Source of the DNA: Sphingomonas sp. Mn802worker
GTDB taxonomy: Bacteria; Pseudomonadota; Alphaproteobacteria; Sphingomonadales; Sphingomonadaceae
Direction: 5' to 3'
Length of the DNA: 64,000 nt
Assembly (NCBI RefSeq): GCF_000382485.1
Contig: NZ_AORY01000012.1
Location: forward strand, 372,001-436,000
Shown here: one piece after another, positions 1 to 10,385 of the stretch
Layout: every line of letters begins with the position of its first letter
Position numbering within the stretch: the stretch's first letter is position 1
The notes under the pieces: generated by a model
Database searches by the model: none
What the model was told of the DNA's origin: nothing
The model's input: only the letters and a program-made list of their open reading frames with translations
Position numbers and translations under genes: made by a program

Positions 1-550
1 AGTCGCGCGCGAATACCTCATCGTGTGGGATTGAGAGATTGAGTGCGGGCAGGTCGATGTCGCGTTGTGCAAACAACGTCTCAATCCACTTACCGTCACC
101 ACGCTGACTGATCGACACGGTTTCTGCGAGCGGATCGATGAAGACGATCGTCGCAACGCCCTGAAGTTCGCGATATTCTGCACGCTTGACGCGAAGGTCG
201 AGTTCACGCGTCGATGGCGACAATATCTCGATGATGACGCGGGGATCGCGCAGCACCTTGTCGGTATCTTGGTCACTGGGGCTGCCGCAATCGATCGTCA
301 GATCCGGGTAACGAACGCCACGCTCGTGCGTCTGTACCGCCAAGTCGGAGCCATATGGACGGCAATCCGACCCTCTCAACCGGACGCGAAGATAGGTGAG
401 CACCTTAGCCTGGATGCGCGCATGTTCGCGCGTGCCGCCCGCCACCATGCGAATTCTGCCGTTATCCAGTTCAGCCTTCAGATTGGCGCCAAAGTCGATC
501 TGCAAAAACTCCTGCGCAGTCAGCGAACGGTCGGCGGGTTCGGTAGCCAT
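1..550 (-). CDS. Uma2 family (DUF820) putative endonuclease, 3' end outside window
   Basis: Reading the minus strand from the ATG at 550 gives an open frame of 183 codons that leaves the window at position 1. The translation starts MATEPADRSLTAQEFL. It contains the Uma2/DUF820 pattern: a PDLTID segment, then VIIEILSPSTRELDL and a K/Y-containing helix (RVKRAEYREL), the predicted PD-(D/E)XK-like nuclease core. The family is widespread and often expanded in cyanobacteria and other bacteria; a biological role is not settled. It lies just downstream of groEL on the same strand but is separated from it by a strong terminator, so it is probably transcribed on its own. The C-terminus cannot be assessed. 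Confidence 0.85.
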   Translation of the reverse strand, partial: MATEPADRSLTAQEFLQIDFGANLKAELDNGRIRMVAGGTREHARIQAKVLTYLRVRLRGSDCRPYGSDLAVQTHERGVRYPDLTIDCGSPSDQDTDKVLRDPRVIIEILSPSTRELDLRVKRAEYRELQGVATIVFIDPLAETVSISQRGDGKWIETLFAQRDIDLPALNLSIPHDEVFARD

Positions 551-578
551 CTGGCGACAATACGCCCGATGATTGGGC

Positions 579-613
579 AAAAAAAGGGCCGGGCGGATCG
601 CTCCGCCCGGCCC
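579..613 (-). terminator. Rho-independent terminator of groESL
   Basis: A perfect 12-bp GC-rich stem (586-597 with 602-613) closes a TCGC tetraloop. Read on the minus strand it is followed by seven Ts (579-585 on the plus strand are all A). It lies about 125 nt after the groEL stop and fits the end of the groES-groEL transcript. Confidence 0.85.
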
Positions 614-736
614 TTCTTTGCAGGCTGGAAGCGGCGAAGCCGCTGCCTGGCGTCGGACGGGTTCGGCTTGGCCGACCCGCCGGCCGATCCGCAGCGAGTC
701 CGTAGCCGGCAACGCTGGCTACGGCCGCCTAGCGGA

Positions 737-2398
<1,662 letters not shown>

Positions 2399-2433
2399 TT
2401 ACGAAGTTGAGAAAGTTGAGGTTCGAAACACGC

Positions 2434-2721
2434 TCAACCGACGATCCCGAGGATGTCCGATTCCTTCATGATCAGCAGGTCTTCGCCGTCGACCTTGACC
2501 TCGGTGCCCGACCACTTGCCGAACAGGATGCGATCACCGGCCTTGACGTCGAGCGGGGTGATCTTGCCGTCCTCGGCCTTGGTGCCGGTGCCGGCTGCGA
2601 CGACCTCGCCCTCCTGCGGCTTTTCCTTGGCAGTGTCGGGAATGATGATCCCGCCGGCCGTCTTCTCCTCTGCCTCAACACGGCGGACGAGAACGCGGTC
2701 GTGCAACGGACGAAAGTTCAT
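2434..2721 (-). CDS. groES: Co-chaperonin GroES (10 kDa)
   Basis: 95-residue co-chaperonin, the lid of the GroEL cavity. It begins [20 protein letters not shown], carries the mobile-loop region ([16 protein letters not shown]) and the conserved GEVVAAGTG and [14 protein letters not shown] segments, all diagnostic of GroES. First gene of the groES-groEL operon; the CIRCE operator lies about 34 nt upstream of its start. Length and sequence are typical. Confidence 0.98.
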   Translation of the reverse strand: MNFRPLHDRVLVRRVEAEEKTAGGIIIPDTAKEKPQEGEVVAAGTGTKAEDGKITPLDVKAGDRILFGKWSGTEVKVDGEDLLIMKESDILGIVG

Positions 2722-2754
2722 TGCTGTAACCCTTTATCGATTGATGACACTTTT

Positions 2755-2781
2755 TTGGCACTCCCCTCAGGCGAGTGCCAG
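2755..2781 (-). promoter_or_regulatory. CIRCE operator (HrcA-binding inverted repeat) upstream of groES
   Basis: TTGGCACTC (2755-2763), a 9-nt spacer, then GAGTGCCAG (2773-2781). This matches the consensus TTAGCACTC-N9-GAGTGCTAA apart from the A/G change in each arm. It sits about 34 nt before the groES ATG on the minus strand. HrcA binding is inferred from the known family; hrcA is not in the window. Confidence 0.93.
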
Positions 2782-2849
2782 CGGGACGGCATATGTGTGC
2801 CGCCCCCTGACGCGTCAATGGGGCAGCAAAAGCTTTTCGGAACCTTTTT

Positions 2850-4265
2850 TCAGGCCGGGCGTGGCATGAGCAGGCCGAGCCGCTCGCGCGTCGACCAGCG
2901 CCACAGCAACAGCACCGACACCACGAGCAGACCCGCAGCCAGGCCGATCCAAATGCCCGTTCCAGCCAGCGACGTCGCGAAGCCGAGCGCGGCCGCGGTG
3001 CCGAAACCCACCACCCAGTAACCGAACAGCGCGACCAGCATCGGCACGCGCGTGTCCTGCAACCCGCGCAACACGCCCGCCGCCACCGCCTGCGCGCCAT
3101 CGACGAGCTGGAAGATTGCAGCAACAGCAAGATACTGGAGCGCGAGCGGCACCACCGCGGCGTTTTGCGGCGCATCGACGTCGATATAGGCGGAAATGAA
3201 CAGCCGCGGCGCAAGCCACATCGCGACCGCGCTCACCCCCATGAAGCCGATGCCGAGTGCGAGCGCGGTGCGCCCTGCCCTCGTCACCCATTCCGTGTCG
3301 CGTGCGCCGAACGCCAGCCCGACACGGATCGTCGCTGCCTGCGCGACGCCGAACGGCACCTGGAACGCGACGGCTGCGATGTTGAGCGCAACCGCGTGCG
3401 CCGCGACCTCGGTCACGCCGATCAGCCCCATCAGGATCGCCGCACCGCCGAACAGCGCGCCCTCGAACAGCCACGTCAGCATGATCGGCACGCCCAGCCG
3501 CACGATTTCGCGCGCGCGCGACCATTCCGGCCGCCACCAGCGGCCGAACAGGCGATAGCGCCGCAGCCGACGGTCGGCGAAGAAGATCAGCAGATAAGCG
3601 AGCATCATGCCGGCCGTGCTCACCACGCTGGCGATCGCGGACCCTTCGAGGCCAAGGCGCGGGAAGCCGGCGTTGCCGAATACCAGCAACCAGTTGACGA
3701 GGATGCTGAGCGCGAGCGCCAGCCCGGTCACGACGAACGCCCAGCCCGGCCGCCCGAGCGCCGCCGCGACCGTCCGCAGCACGCCCGCGACTACGCCGGG
3801 GATCGTCGCCAACAGCAGGATGTCGAGAAAGCGGCCGGCGCTTTCTGCGACCCGCGGGTCCTGATCGGCGAGCAGCAGCAAGCGCTCTCCGTTCGCCAAC
3901 ACCGCCATCACCAGCAGCGAGGCGGCGACCCCTACCCACAACGCCATGCGGACGCTGCGGCGCACCTGGCGCACCGCGTGCGCGCGCTGGCCAAGCTCGG
4001 CGGCGATCAACGGCGCGGCGGCGCTGGTCAGCCCGATCATCGCGTATAGCAGCAGGTTGAACAGGAACACGCCCATAGTCGAGGCGGCAAGCTCGAGCGT
4101 GCCGATCCGGCCCAGGAAGATCACGTCGACCGCCGCCACTGCCATCTGCAACAAATTGGCCGCGACTAGCGGTCCGGCCAATCGCGACAATGCGGTCAAC
4201 TCGTCGCGCCAACCGGTCGGGCGCGGTACATCCAAAGAGGCGGGAGTGGTCGGACCGGCGTGCAT
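2850..4265 (-). CDS. MATE family multidrug efflux transporter (NorM/DinF type)
   Basis: A 471-residue polytopic inner-membrane protein with about 12 hydrophobic segments, the size and layout of MATE Na+/H+-coupled drug exporters. The first half starts with the typical LAGPLVAANLLQMAVAAVD helix and a FLGRIGTLELAAS motif; the second half repeats the fold, as MATE proteins do. It stands alone on the minus strand, divergent from sppA and upstream of the groESL promoter. Substrate cannot be predicted. The start at 4265 places the first helix about 30 residues in, as expected. Confidence 0.9.
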   Translation of the reverse strand: MHAGPTTPASLDVPRPTGWRDELTALSRLAGPLVAANLLQMAVAAVDVIFLGRIGTLELAASTMGVFLFNLLLYAMIGLTSAAAPLIAAELGQRAHAVRQVRRSVRMALWVGVAASLLVMAVLANGERLLLLADQDPRVAESAGRFLDILLLATIPGVVAGVLRTVAAALGRPGWAFVVTGLALALSILVNWLLVFGNAGFPRLGLEGSAIASVVSTAGMMLAYLLIFFADRRLRRYRLFGRWWRPEWSRAREIVRLGVPIMLTWLFEGALFGGAAILMGLIGVTEVAAHAVALNIAAVAFQVPFGVAQAATIRVGLAFGARDTEWVTRAGRTALALGIGFMGVSAVAMWLAPRLFISAYIDVDAPQNAAVVPLALQYLAVAAIFQLVDGAQAVAAGVLRGLQDTRVPMLVALFGYWVVGFGTAAALGFATSLAGTGIWIGLAAGLLVVSVLLLWRWSTRERLGLLMPRPA

Positions 4266-4380
4266 CGCCGCAGCCGTTAGGCGGAACGTCCCGGATTGAC
4301 CATAGAAGCGTATTGCTCACGCCATACACGGCGCGCTAGAACCGCATGCAATGGGCGGATCGCCCGTAAGGATGGTACGG

Positions 4381-6252
4381 ATGAAGCTGGTTCGGGGCGC
4401 GTGGAAACTGCTGGTCGGCATCAAGGACGCGCTGGTGCTCGCGTTGATGCTGCTATTCTTCGGCGCATTGTTCGTCGCGCTGAACGCCCGGAGCAAGGCG
4501 CCGGCGATCAAGGACGGCGCGCTGCTGCTCGAGTTGAACGGTCCGATCGTCGAGCAGCCCGAGGACGTGTCGTTCACGCAGCTGGCGAGCGGGCAGCAGA
4601 TCGGGCGGCAGTACCGCCTGCGCGACATCGTCCGCGCGCTCGACGCCGCCAAGAGCGACGACCGCGTCAAAGCGGTGGTGGTCGACCTGGAAAAGTTCGG
4701 CGGCGCCTATCCGGCGGCATTGAGTGAGGTGGCCGACAAGCTCGCCGAGGTGCGCCGCGCTGGCAAGCCCGTGCTCGCCTGGGGTATCGCCTATACCGAC
4801 GGTGGCTACCGTATCGCGTCGGCAGCGAGCGAGATCTGGATGGACCCGCAGGGCGGCACGCTGTTCTCGGGGCCCGGCGGTACGCAGATGTATTACAAGG
4901 GGCTGATCGACAAGCTGGGCGTCAACGCGCACGTCTACCGCGTCGGTAAGTTCAAGTCGGCGGTCGAGCCGTACATCCGCGCCGACCAGAGCCCGGAAGC
5001 ACGCGCCGCCTCCGAGGCGCTGTACGGCGGCTTGTTCGAGCAGTGGCGCAGCGCGGTGCAGCAGGCGCGGCCTAAAGCGCAGATCGCCGCGCTGCTGACC
5101 AATCCGGCGCAGGTCGTGCAGGCCGCGGGCGGCGATGTCGCGCAGGCCAATCTGCGCGCCGGGATCGTCGATCATCTGGGTGACCGCGTCGCCTTTGGCC
5201 GCCGCGTCGCGCAGATCGCAGGCGGTGACGACAAGAAGGCGGCGGGCTTCTTCAACACGATCGACTATGACGCCTATGTCGATGCCAGGCCGCTGCCAAA
5301 GACGGGCAAGATCGGCATCGTCACGATCGCCGGCACCATCACTGATGGCAAGGCGGGCCCGGGCGGCGCCGGCGGAGACACGATCTCCGACGCGATCTAC
5401 CAGGGATTGGCGAAGAACGACCTGAAGGCGCTGGTGGTCCGCGTCGACTCGCCCGGCGGCTCGGTGCTGGCGTCGGAGAAGATCCGACTGGCGATCCTTG
5501 AGGCGAAGCGGCGCGGGTTGCCCGTCGTCGTGTCGATGGGCGGCCTCGCGGCGTCGGGCGGTTATTGGGTGTCGACGCCGGGTGACGTGATCTTCGCCGA
5601 GCCGAACACGATCACGGGCTCGATCGGCATCTTCGGCGTGATCCCGACGTTCGAGAACACGCTGGCGAAGGTTGGCATCACCAGCGACGGCGTGCGCACG
5701 ACGCCCCTGTCCGGGCAACCGGACGTGCTGGCCGGCACCAACCCGGTGATCGACACGGTGATCCAGTCGACGATCGAGCATGGCTACATGCAGTTCCTGA
5801 CCCGCGTGTCGCAGTCGCGTCATCTGCCGGTCGCGCGCGTCAACGAGATCGGCCAGGGTCGTGTCTGGCTCGGCGGACCCGCACGGCAATTGGGCCTGGT
5901 CGATCGCTTCGGCTCGCTGAACGACGCGGTCGCCGAGGCGGCGAAGCGCGTCAAGGTGGATACGACCGACATCGTGTACCTGGAAAAGCAGCCCGGCTTT
6001 GCGGCGCAGATCGCCAAGCAGTGGAAGCGTGACAATGACGACGACGATGCGAGCGCCGGTCTCGACGTGATGTCGCGCATGGCGTGGCAGCAGCGCCAGG
6101 TCGCGGCGTTGGCGATCGGTGACGCGCGGCGGCTGCTGACGGGTTCGGCGGTGCGGGCGGAATGCCTCGAATGCGCCGGGTCCGGGCCGATGACGGCGCA
6201 CGCCGGTGACATGCGCTTGCTCGACCTGCTGCTCGCCAAATTGGGATTGTGA
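4381..6252 (+). CDS. sppA: Signal peptide peptidase SppA, 67K type
   Basis: Inner-membrane serine protease that degrades cleaved signal peptides. An N-terminal transmembrane anchor (ALVLALMLLFFGALFVAL) is followed by two tandem ClpP/crotonase-like domains, as in E. coli SppA. Catalytic residues are visible: the general-base Lys in RVGKFKSAVEPY (about residue 190) and the nucleophilic Ser in MGGLAASGGYW (about residue 392), one from each domain. The frame is open from an ATG at 4351, but an AAGG about 9 nt upstream makes 4381 (MKLVRGAWKLL) the better start. Monocistronic by spacing. Confidence 0.93.
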   Translation: MKLVRGAWKLLVGIKDALVLALMLLFFGALFVALNARSKAPAIKDGALLLELNGPIVEQPEDVSFTQLASGQQIGRQYRLRDIVRALDAAKSDDRVKAVVVDLEKFGGAYPAALSEVADKLAEVRRAGKPVLAWGIAYTDGGYRIASAASEIWMDPQGGTLFSGPGGTQMYYKGLIDKLGVNAHVYRVGKFKSAVEPYIRADQSPEARAASEALYGGLFEQWRSAVQQARPKAQIAALLTNPAQVVQAAGGDVAQANLRAGIVDHLGDRVAFGRRVAQIAGGDDKKAAGFFNTIDYDAYVDARPLPKTGKIGIVTIAGTITDGKAGPGGAGGDTISDAIYQGLAKNDLKALVVRVDSPGGSVLASEKIRLAILEAKRRGLPVVVSMGGLAASGGYWVSTPGDVIFAEPNTITGSIGIFGVIPTFENTLAKVGITSDGVRTTPLSGQPDVLAGTNPVIDTVIQSTIEHGYMQFLTRVSQSRHLPVARVNEIGQGRVWLGGPARQLGLVDRFGSLNDAVAEAAKRVKVDTTDIVYLEKQPGFAAQIAKQWKRDNDDDDASAGLDVMSRMAWQQRQVAALAIGDARRLLTGSAVRAECLECAGSGPMTAHAGDMRLLDLLLAKLGL

Positions 6253-6335
6253 CTGGCATGGCTCCGCACGCCCGGCACCGGGCGGGGCCGGATCAGATAG
6301 ACAGCGTTCGACAAGCCTCTGCTACGAGGCACATC

Positions 6336-6752
6336 ATGTTCAGATGGTCGCCTGCGTTGCTCGGGGTTGCCGTGCTGACGACGGCCACGCTCGCATCAAC
6401 CTTCTCTGCTGCCGCTACGCCGCGCGTCTCGCCGGATGCCGAGTTGCAGGACATGCTAAAAGGATATGTCGCGGGCAAGCCGGTCGAGTGCATCTCCCTA
6501 CCGAATGTAACCGGCAACACGATCGTAACCGGACGCGCGATCGTATACCAGCTCGGCACCCGATTGTTCGTCAACGTGCCACCTGACGGTGCGAGCCGGC
6601 TTCACCGCGACGACATCATCGTCACACGGACATTCGGCAGCAATCTGTGCCGACAAGACCTGGTTCGGCTACTCGACCGCACATCGACCATCCCGCACGG
6701 CTTTGTCGCGCTGGGTCGGTTCGTACCCTACACCAAGTCAAAGGTGAATTAA
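6336..6752 (+). CDS. Small secreted protein, sphingomonad type (DUF6491-like), unknown function
   Basis: 138 residues starting MFRWSPALLGVAVLTTATLA with a signal peptide ending near SAAATP. The mature part has a pattern shared with the protein at 8966-9349: an early Cys in a C-x-x-L context, an R-V/I-I-Y/F strand, and a later L-C-x-x-D-x-x/I-x-x-L segment. A GAGG about 7 nt upstream supports the 6336 start rather than the longer frame from 6249. I recall such short secreted proteins as DUF6491, but that assignment is from memory. Exported location is inferred from the signal sequence. Confidence 0.65.
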   Translation: MFRWSPALLGVAVLTTATLASTFSAAATPRVSPDAELQDMLKGYVAGKPVECISLPNVTGNTIVTGRAIVYQLGTRLFVNVPPDGASRLHRDDIIVTRTFGSNLCRQDLVRLLDRTSTIPHGFVALGRFVPYTKSKVN

Positions 6753-6756
6753 GGGC

Positions 6757-7383
6757 TTAGCGGCGTCCGCGATAGGCAGGCAGCGCAAGGTGCCAGCGGA
6801 TTGCGGCGGCACGAAGCGCAAAGCCGGTCGCCGCCGCGGCGATCGCGGCGACACGCGGATCGATGCCGCACACGCGCAAAATGACGAACAGGCCGGACGC
6901 GAGCGCCGCCGCAGTCACGTACAACTCGGGTCGCATCAGGATCGACGGTTCGCCTGCCAGCACGTCGCGGATGATCCCGCCAACGCAGCCGGTCACGACG
7001 CCCATCAGCGCAGCGGGCAGCGGCGGCACGCCGTAGCCGATCGCCTTTGCCGCGCCGTACACCGCATAGGCGGCAAGCCCGACCGCGTCGAACCAGTCGA
7101 GCGCAGCGCCACGCCACCAGCGCTCCGGCGTCACCCACACCAGCACCGCGACGCCCAGACACACCGCCGCGACCCGCGCATCATGCACCCAGAACACCGG
7201 CGCACCGATCAGCAGATCGCGTACCGTTCCACCCCCGACCCCAGTGATCAGCGCAAAGAAGGCGAGCGTGACGAACGTCTGCCCACGCTGTGTCGCAGCT
7301 AGCGCGCCGGAAGCGGCGAACACCGCCAGCCCGGCAATGTCGAAATAGGGTGCAAAGACGGGCAACAGCACTTCGGTCGGCAT
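6757..7383 (-). CDS. Trimeric intracellular cation channel (TRIC) family protein, UPF0126 (YicG-like)
   Basis: About 208 residues with seven hydrophobic segments arranged as two related halves plus one helix. Each half carries a signature of the UPF0126/TRIC family: GVGGGTVRDLLIGAPVFW in the first and GCVGGIIRDVLAGEPSILM in the second. Bacterial members form homotrimeric monovalent-cation channels in the inner membrane; the YicG cousins have been linked to glycine handling. The frame opens with GTG at 7389 and ATG at 7383; neither has a clear ribosome-binding site. It converges with the secreted-protein gene at 6336-6752. Confidence 0.88.
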   Translation of the reverse strand: MPTEVLLPVFAPYFDIAGLAVFAASGALAATQRGQTFVTLAFFALITGVGGGTVRDLLIGAPVFWVHDARVAAVCLGVAVLVWVTPERWWRGAALDWFDAVGLAAYAVYGAAKAIGYGVPPLPAALMGVVTGCVGGIIRDVLAGEPSILMRPELYVTAAALASGLFVILRVCGIDPRVAAIAAAATGFALRAAAIRWHLALPAYRGRR

Positions 7384-7567
7384 GGTCACGCGCTAGCGCA
7401 TGTTACTCTTCGCGCAAGCTTGGCATCACAGGCAGGCGAGCGACGAGTGGCAGCGGCCCATAGCATATATTGAATTTTCGCTGCTGCGTGGTCGCCCCTG
7501 TCACATCGCTGTGCCATAGCCGCGGCATGACAACGCCGTCCTACCCTATGTCGCACGCGCTCACGCA

Positions 7568-8296
7568 ATGACCTCCATCGGCATCTATGGCAGCAACGGT
7601 CGCATGGGGCGCGCGATTGCGACCATCGTGGCCGAAGAAGGCGGCACGATCGCAGGCGGTGTCGACGCGGGCGCCGATCCCGCGCCGCTGGCCAAGGGCG
7701 CCGGCGTGCTGGTCGACTTTTCCACCCCTGCCGCGCTCCAGCCGCACCTCGCCGCCGCAGTCGCGGCCGGCACACCGATCGTGATCGGCACGACCGGCCT
7801 TTCGCCGGCGCACCATGCGATGATCGACGACGCAGCCCGGCAGGTCGCGGTGCTCCAGACCGGCAATACCTCGCTCGGCGTGACGCTGCTCGGCATTCTG
7901 GTGCGTGAGGCAGCGGCGCGGCTTGGCAGCGACTGGGATATCGAGATCGTCGAGATGCATCATCGTCACAAGGTCGACGCACCGTCGGGCACCGCGATCC
8001 TGCTCGGCGAGGCGGCAGCACAGGCACGCGGCACCGCTTTGTCCGAGGTACGCGTCGATGGGCGCGCCGGACTGGTCGGCGCGCGGACGGAGGAGACGAT
8101 CGGCTTCTCCTCGCTGCGCGGCGGCAGCGTGGTCGGAGATCATCAGGTGATCTTCGCGGGTGAAGGCGAGCGGATCGAGCTCGGTCACCGCGGCGAGGAT
8201 CGCAGCATCTTCGCACGCGGCGCGGTAAAGGCGGCCCTGTGGCTCGCAGGTCGCGCGCCGGGTCGTTACCAGATGGCCGAGGTGCTCGGGCTATAG
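7568..8296 (+). CDS. dapB: 4-hydroxy-tetrahydrodipicolinate reductase
   Basis: Second committed step of the diaminopimelate/lysine pathway: NAD(P)H reduction of hydroxy-tetrahydrodipicolinate in the cytosol. The N-terminal nucleotide-binding loop is GIYGSNGRMGRAI (residues 4-16). The substrate and catalytic motif HHRHKVDAPSGTA starts at His131, with the acid/base His pair at 131-132 and Lys135. At 242 residues it is slightly shorter than the E. coli enzyme, as is common in alphaproteobacteria. It ends one base before nth begins, so the two are very likely cotranscribed. Confidence 0.97.
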   Translation: MTSIGIYGSNGRMGRAIATIVAEEGGTIAGGVDAGADPAPLAKGAGVLVDFSTPAALQPHLAAAVAAGTPIVIGTTGLSPAHHAMIDDAARQVAVLQTGNTSLGVTLLGILVREAAARLGSDWDIEIVEMHHRHKVDAPSGTAILLGEAAAQARGTALSEVRVDGRAGLVGARTEETIGFSSLRGGSVVGDHQVIFAGEGERIELGHRGEDRSIFARGAVKAALWLAGRAPGRYQMAEVLGL

Positions 8297-8297
8297 G

Positions 8298-8963
8298 ATG
8301 AAGAAGGCCGACGTCGTCGAATTCTACGCCCGGCTGGCGGAGGCCAACCCGCATCCGGAAACCGAACTGGAGTTCACCAACGCCTACACCCTGCTGGTCG
8401 CGGTTGCACTGTCGGCGCAATCGACCGATGCGGGTGTCAACAAGGCGACGCGAGCGCTGTTCCGGGTCGCCGATACGCCGGAGAAGATGCTCGACCTCGG
8501 CCTTGACGGATTGAAGGAGCATATCAAGACGATCGGCCTCTACAACAACAAGGCCAAGAACGTGATCGCGCTCAGCCGAATGCTGATCGATCACCACGGC
8601 GGCGAGGTGCCTGCGGACCGTGCCGCGCTGGAAACGTTGCCGGGCGTCGGGCGCAAGACCGCCAACGTAGTGATGAACTCCGCGTTCGGTGCCGAAACGT
8701 TCGCGGTCGACACCCACATCTTCCGCGTCGGCAATCGCACCGGCCTTGCCCGCGGCAAGACTCCGCTGGCGGTCGAGCTGAAGCTCGACAAGGCAACGCC
8801 GCAACCGTTCCGGCTGCACGCGCACCACTGGCTGATCCTGCACGGACGCTACACCTGCAAGGCGCGAAAGCCCGAGTGCTGGCGCTGCATCGTATCCGAT
8901 TTGTGTGCGTTCAAGCCGAAGACGCCGCCCCCCAAGGTCAAGGCGACGCCGAACGGAGAGTGA
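8298..8963 (+). CDS. nth: Endonuclease III, bifunctional DNA glycosylase/AP lyase
   Basis: 221 residues. Removes oxidised pyrimidines and cleaves the abasic strand by beta-elimination. The helix-hairpin-helix LPGVGRKTANVV carries catalytic Lys120, and Asp138 sits in FAVDTHIFRVGNR. The C-terminal 4Fe-4S loop has Cys187, 194, 197 and 203 (C-x6-C-x2-C-x5-C). These residue numbers coincide with those of the E. coli enzyme. It starts one base after dapB stops and probably shares its transcript. No anomalies seen. Confidence 0.97.
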   Translation: MKKADVVEFYARLAEANPHPETELEFTNAYTLLVAVALSAQSTDAGVNKATRALFRVADTPEKMLDLGLDGLKEHIKTIGLYNNKAKNVIALSRMLIDHHGGEVPADRAALETLPGVGRKTANVVMNSAFGAETFAVDTHIFRVGNRTGLARGKTPLAVELKLDKATPQPFRLHAHHWLILHGRYTCKARKPECWRCIVSDLCAFKPKTPPPKVKATPNGE

Positions 8964-8965
8964 CC

Positions 8966-9349
8966 ATGCGCTACGCTGCCCTCGCTGCCTGCTGCCTCGT
9001 CCTGCTTGCCGTGCCAGGCGCTGCACGCGACCGGAACCAGGTGCCTGCCGCGACACCGATCGGTCCCGCGCGCAATTGCGTGCCGCTCGCGCAGCTGCGT
9101 GACAGCCTGGTGCGAAGCGACCGCGTGATCGATTTCCGCGCATCCGGTCGCGATCGATATTACCGGGTGACGCTGCCGCAATCCTGTCCCGGGCTGGAGT
9201 CTGAGCGGCGCTTCAGCTACGCCACCTTGCTCAGCCAGTTATGCGCGCAGGACATCATCACCGTGCTCTACCAGGGCGGAGGGCCGATGCGGGGTGCCGG
9301 CTGCGGGCTGGCCCCGTTCCAGCCGGTGACGATCGCACATGCCCGCTGA
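8966..9349 (+). CDS. Small secreted protein, paralogue of 6336-6752 (DUF6491-like)
   Basis: 127 residues. Signal peptide MRYAALAACCLVLLAVPGAA, then an exported domain with NCVPL, RVIDFR, a Tyr-containing strand and LPQSCPGL, and the LCAQDIITVL segment that also marks the protein at 6336-6752. Here extra Cys residues suggest a disulphide. It starts 2 nt after the nth stop, with GGAGAG of the nth tail serving as ribosome-binding site, so it is the third gene of a dapB-nth unit. Function unknown; the DUF6491 link is from memory. Confidence 0.7.
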   Translation: MRYAALAACCLVLLAVPGAARDRNQVPAATPIGPARNCVPLAQLRDSLVRSDRVIDFRASGRDRYYRVTLPQSCPGLESERRFSYATLLSQLCAQDIITVLYQGGGPMRGAGCGLAPFQPVTIAHAR

Positions 9350-9399
9350 CCGAAATTATGGTGGCGCGCGGCGCATCACTGCGCTAACCGCATGGCCAG

Positions 9400-9477
<78 letters not shown>

Positions 9478-9515
9478 CAGAAATCCTCACCTTTTGCCTC
9501 CGGGCGCGAATCCTT

Positions 9516-9540
9516 GCTCCGGTGACACTCCGGTGCAAAT
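9516..9540 (+). repeat. Left arm motif: tandem CTCCGGTG, candidate integrase arm site
   Basis: GCTCCGGTG is followed by ACTCCGGTGCAAAT, giving two tandem copies of CTCCGGTG in 25 bp, 39 nt inside attL and touching the integrase stop codon. A 25-bp block at 35886-35910, inside attR, differs at only two positions. A role as arm-type integrase-binding site is inference. Confidence 0.6.
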
Positions 9541-10385
9541 CAGGAGCGTTCCTCCTTCGTTTCCGTTTTGTCCTCGTCTCGGCTCCATGCAGGCTCGAAC
9601 GCGCCGGGGCACAGAGCCTCGATGTCGGCGATGATCCCGTCGGTCACTGCGAGTGCCCGAGCGAGGTAGCCGGGCGTAAATGGCGCGTAGATATCCGACG
9701 TGCTGGTCTTGCGGTGACCGAGCATGATCTGCCCCTCGATCCAGTCCCGCTCACCCAGCCGTTCGCGTGCGAGATGCGCCATTGATCGGCGGATCAGCTT
9801 GAGCCCGCCCTCACCCTCACCTGGCAGCTTCAGCACCTCGGCCATCCGTTCGAAGGCACGGTCAACCGAAACGACGGTCACGTAGAACCCTGTCGTTCCA
9901 TCCAGCAGCCGCGCGACGCGGTCGCTGATCGGAACGATGGGACGATACTTCTTCGTCTGAGCCCGTCCGCGCTGGTTGAGGTTGAGCGCGCGAGCATTGG
10001 AGTGCCACTGATCGCGCTCCCTCGCAGTCGACACCTCGTGCGCCGCATCGGGCCTCGCCCACGTCGCAACGCTGATTTGCAGGAAGCGGTGCAGCTGCGC
10101 GCGCCACAGCCGCTTCCGTGCGTAGAACTTGTCGCTGTCGTCAGGTCCGCGCTCGGGCTCAACGCAGTAGCGGAACATCGCTGCCAGCATCTTCACGTCA
10201 GCGCGGTAGCTTGGCGTGCGGCTGACCTGCTCGGGCGAGCGTGGTGCAAAGCCGGCAGGGAACAGCGTGTCCTTGCGCCCGTAGGCATAGTTCACCGCGG
10301 CGGCGAGCTGCCGCACACTGGCCTCGACAGTGCCCGGCGCACGCTCCCGTACCTTGCCGGTCGGCGACACGATCGGCACCTCCAT
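9540..10385 (-). CDS. int: Phage tyrosine integrase, N-terminus irregular
   Basis: Catalyses site-specific recombination at the tRNA-Arg att site; it lies immediately inside attL as usual. The C-terminal catalytic domain shows an Arg in LIRRSMAHLAR, the H-x-x-R-like box LGHRKTSTS and the candidate nucleophile Tyr in SDIYAPF. The first ATG is 10385 (281 residues), yet recognisable SAM-like core-binding sequence (LLTDAIADYLVAREG onward) continues in the same frame for about 60 more codons, to about 10556. That stretch has no ATG, GTG or TTG, only CTG codons, up to the TGA at 10638. The gene therefore looks 5'-truncated and fused to the thermonuclease remnant upstream. Activity is uncertain. Confidence 0.8.
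   Translation of the reverse strand: MEVPIVSPTGKVRERAPGTVEASVRQLAAAVNYAYGRKDTLFPAGFAPRSPEQVSRTPSYRADVKMLAAMFRYCVEPERGPDDSDKFYARKRLWRAQLHRFLQISVATWARPDAAHEVSTARERDQWHSNARALNLNQRGRAQTKKYRPIVPISDRVARLLDGTTGFYVTVVSVDRAFERMAEVLKLPGEGEGGLKLIRRSMAHLARERLGERDWIEGQIMLGHRKTSTSDIYAPFTPGYLARALAVTDGIIADIEALCPGAFEPAWSRDEDKTETKEERS

Noticed and set aside
4453..6201. Minus-strand ORF of about 580 codons opposite sppA
   Set aside because: High-GC antisense shadow; composition is Arg/Asp/His and shows no motif, whereas SppA catalytic residues are on the plus strand.
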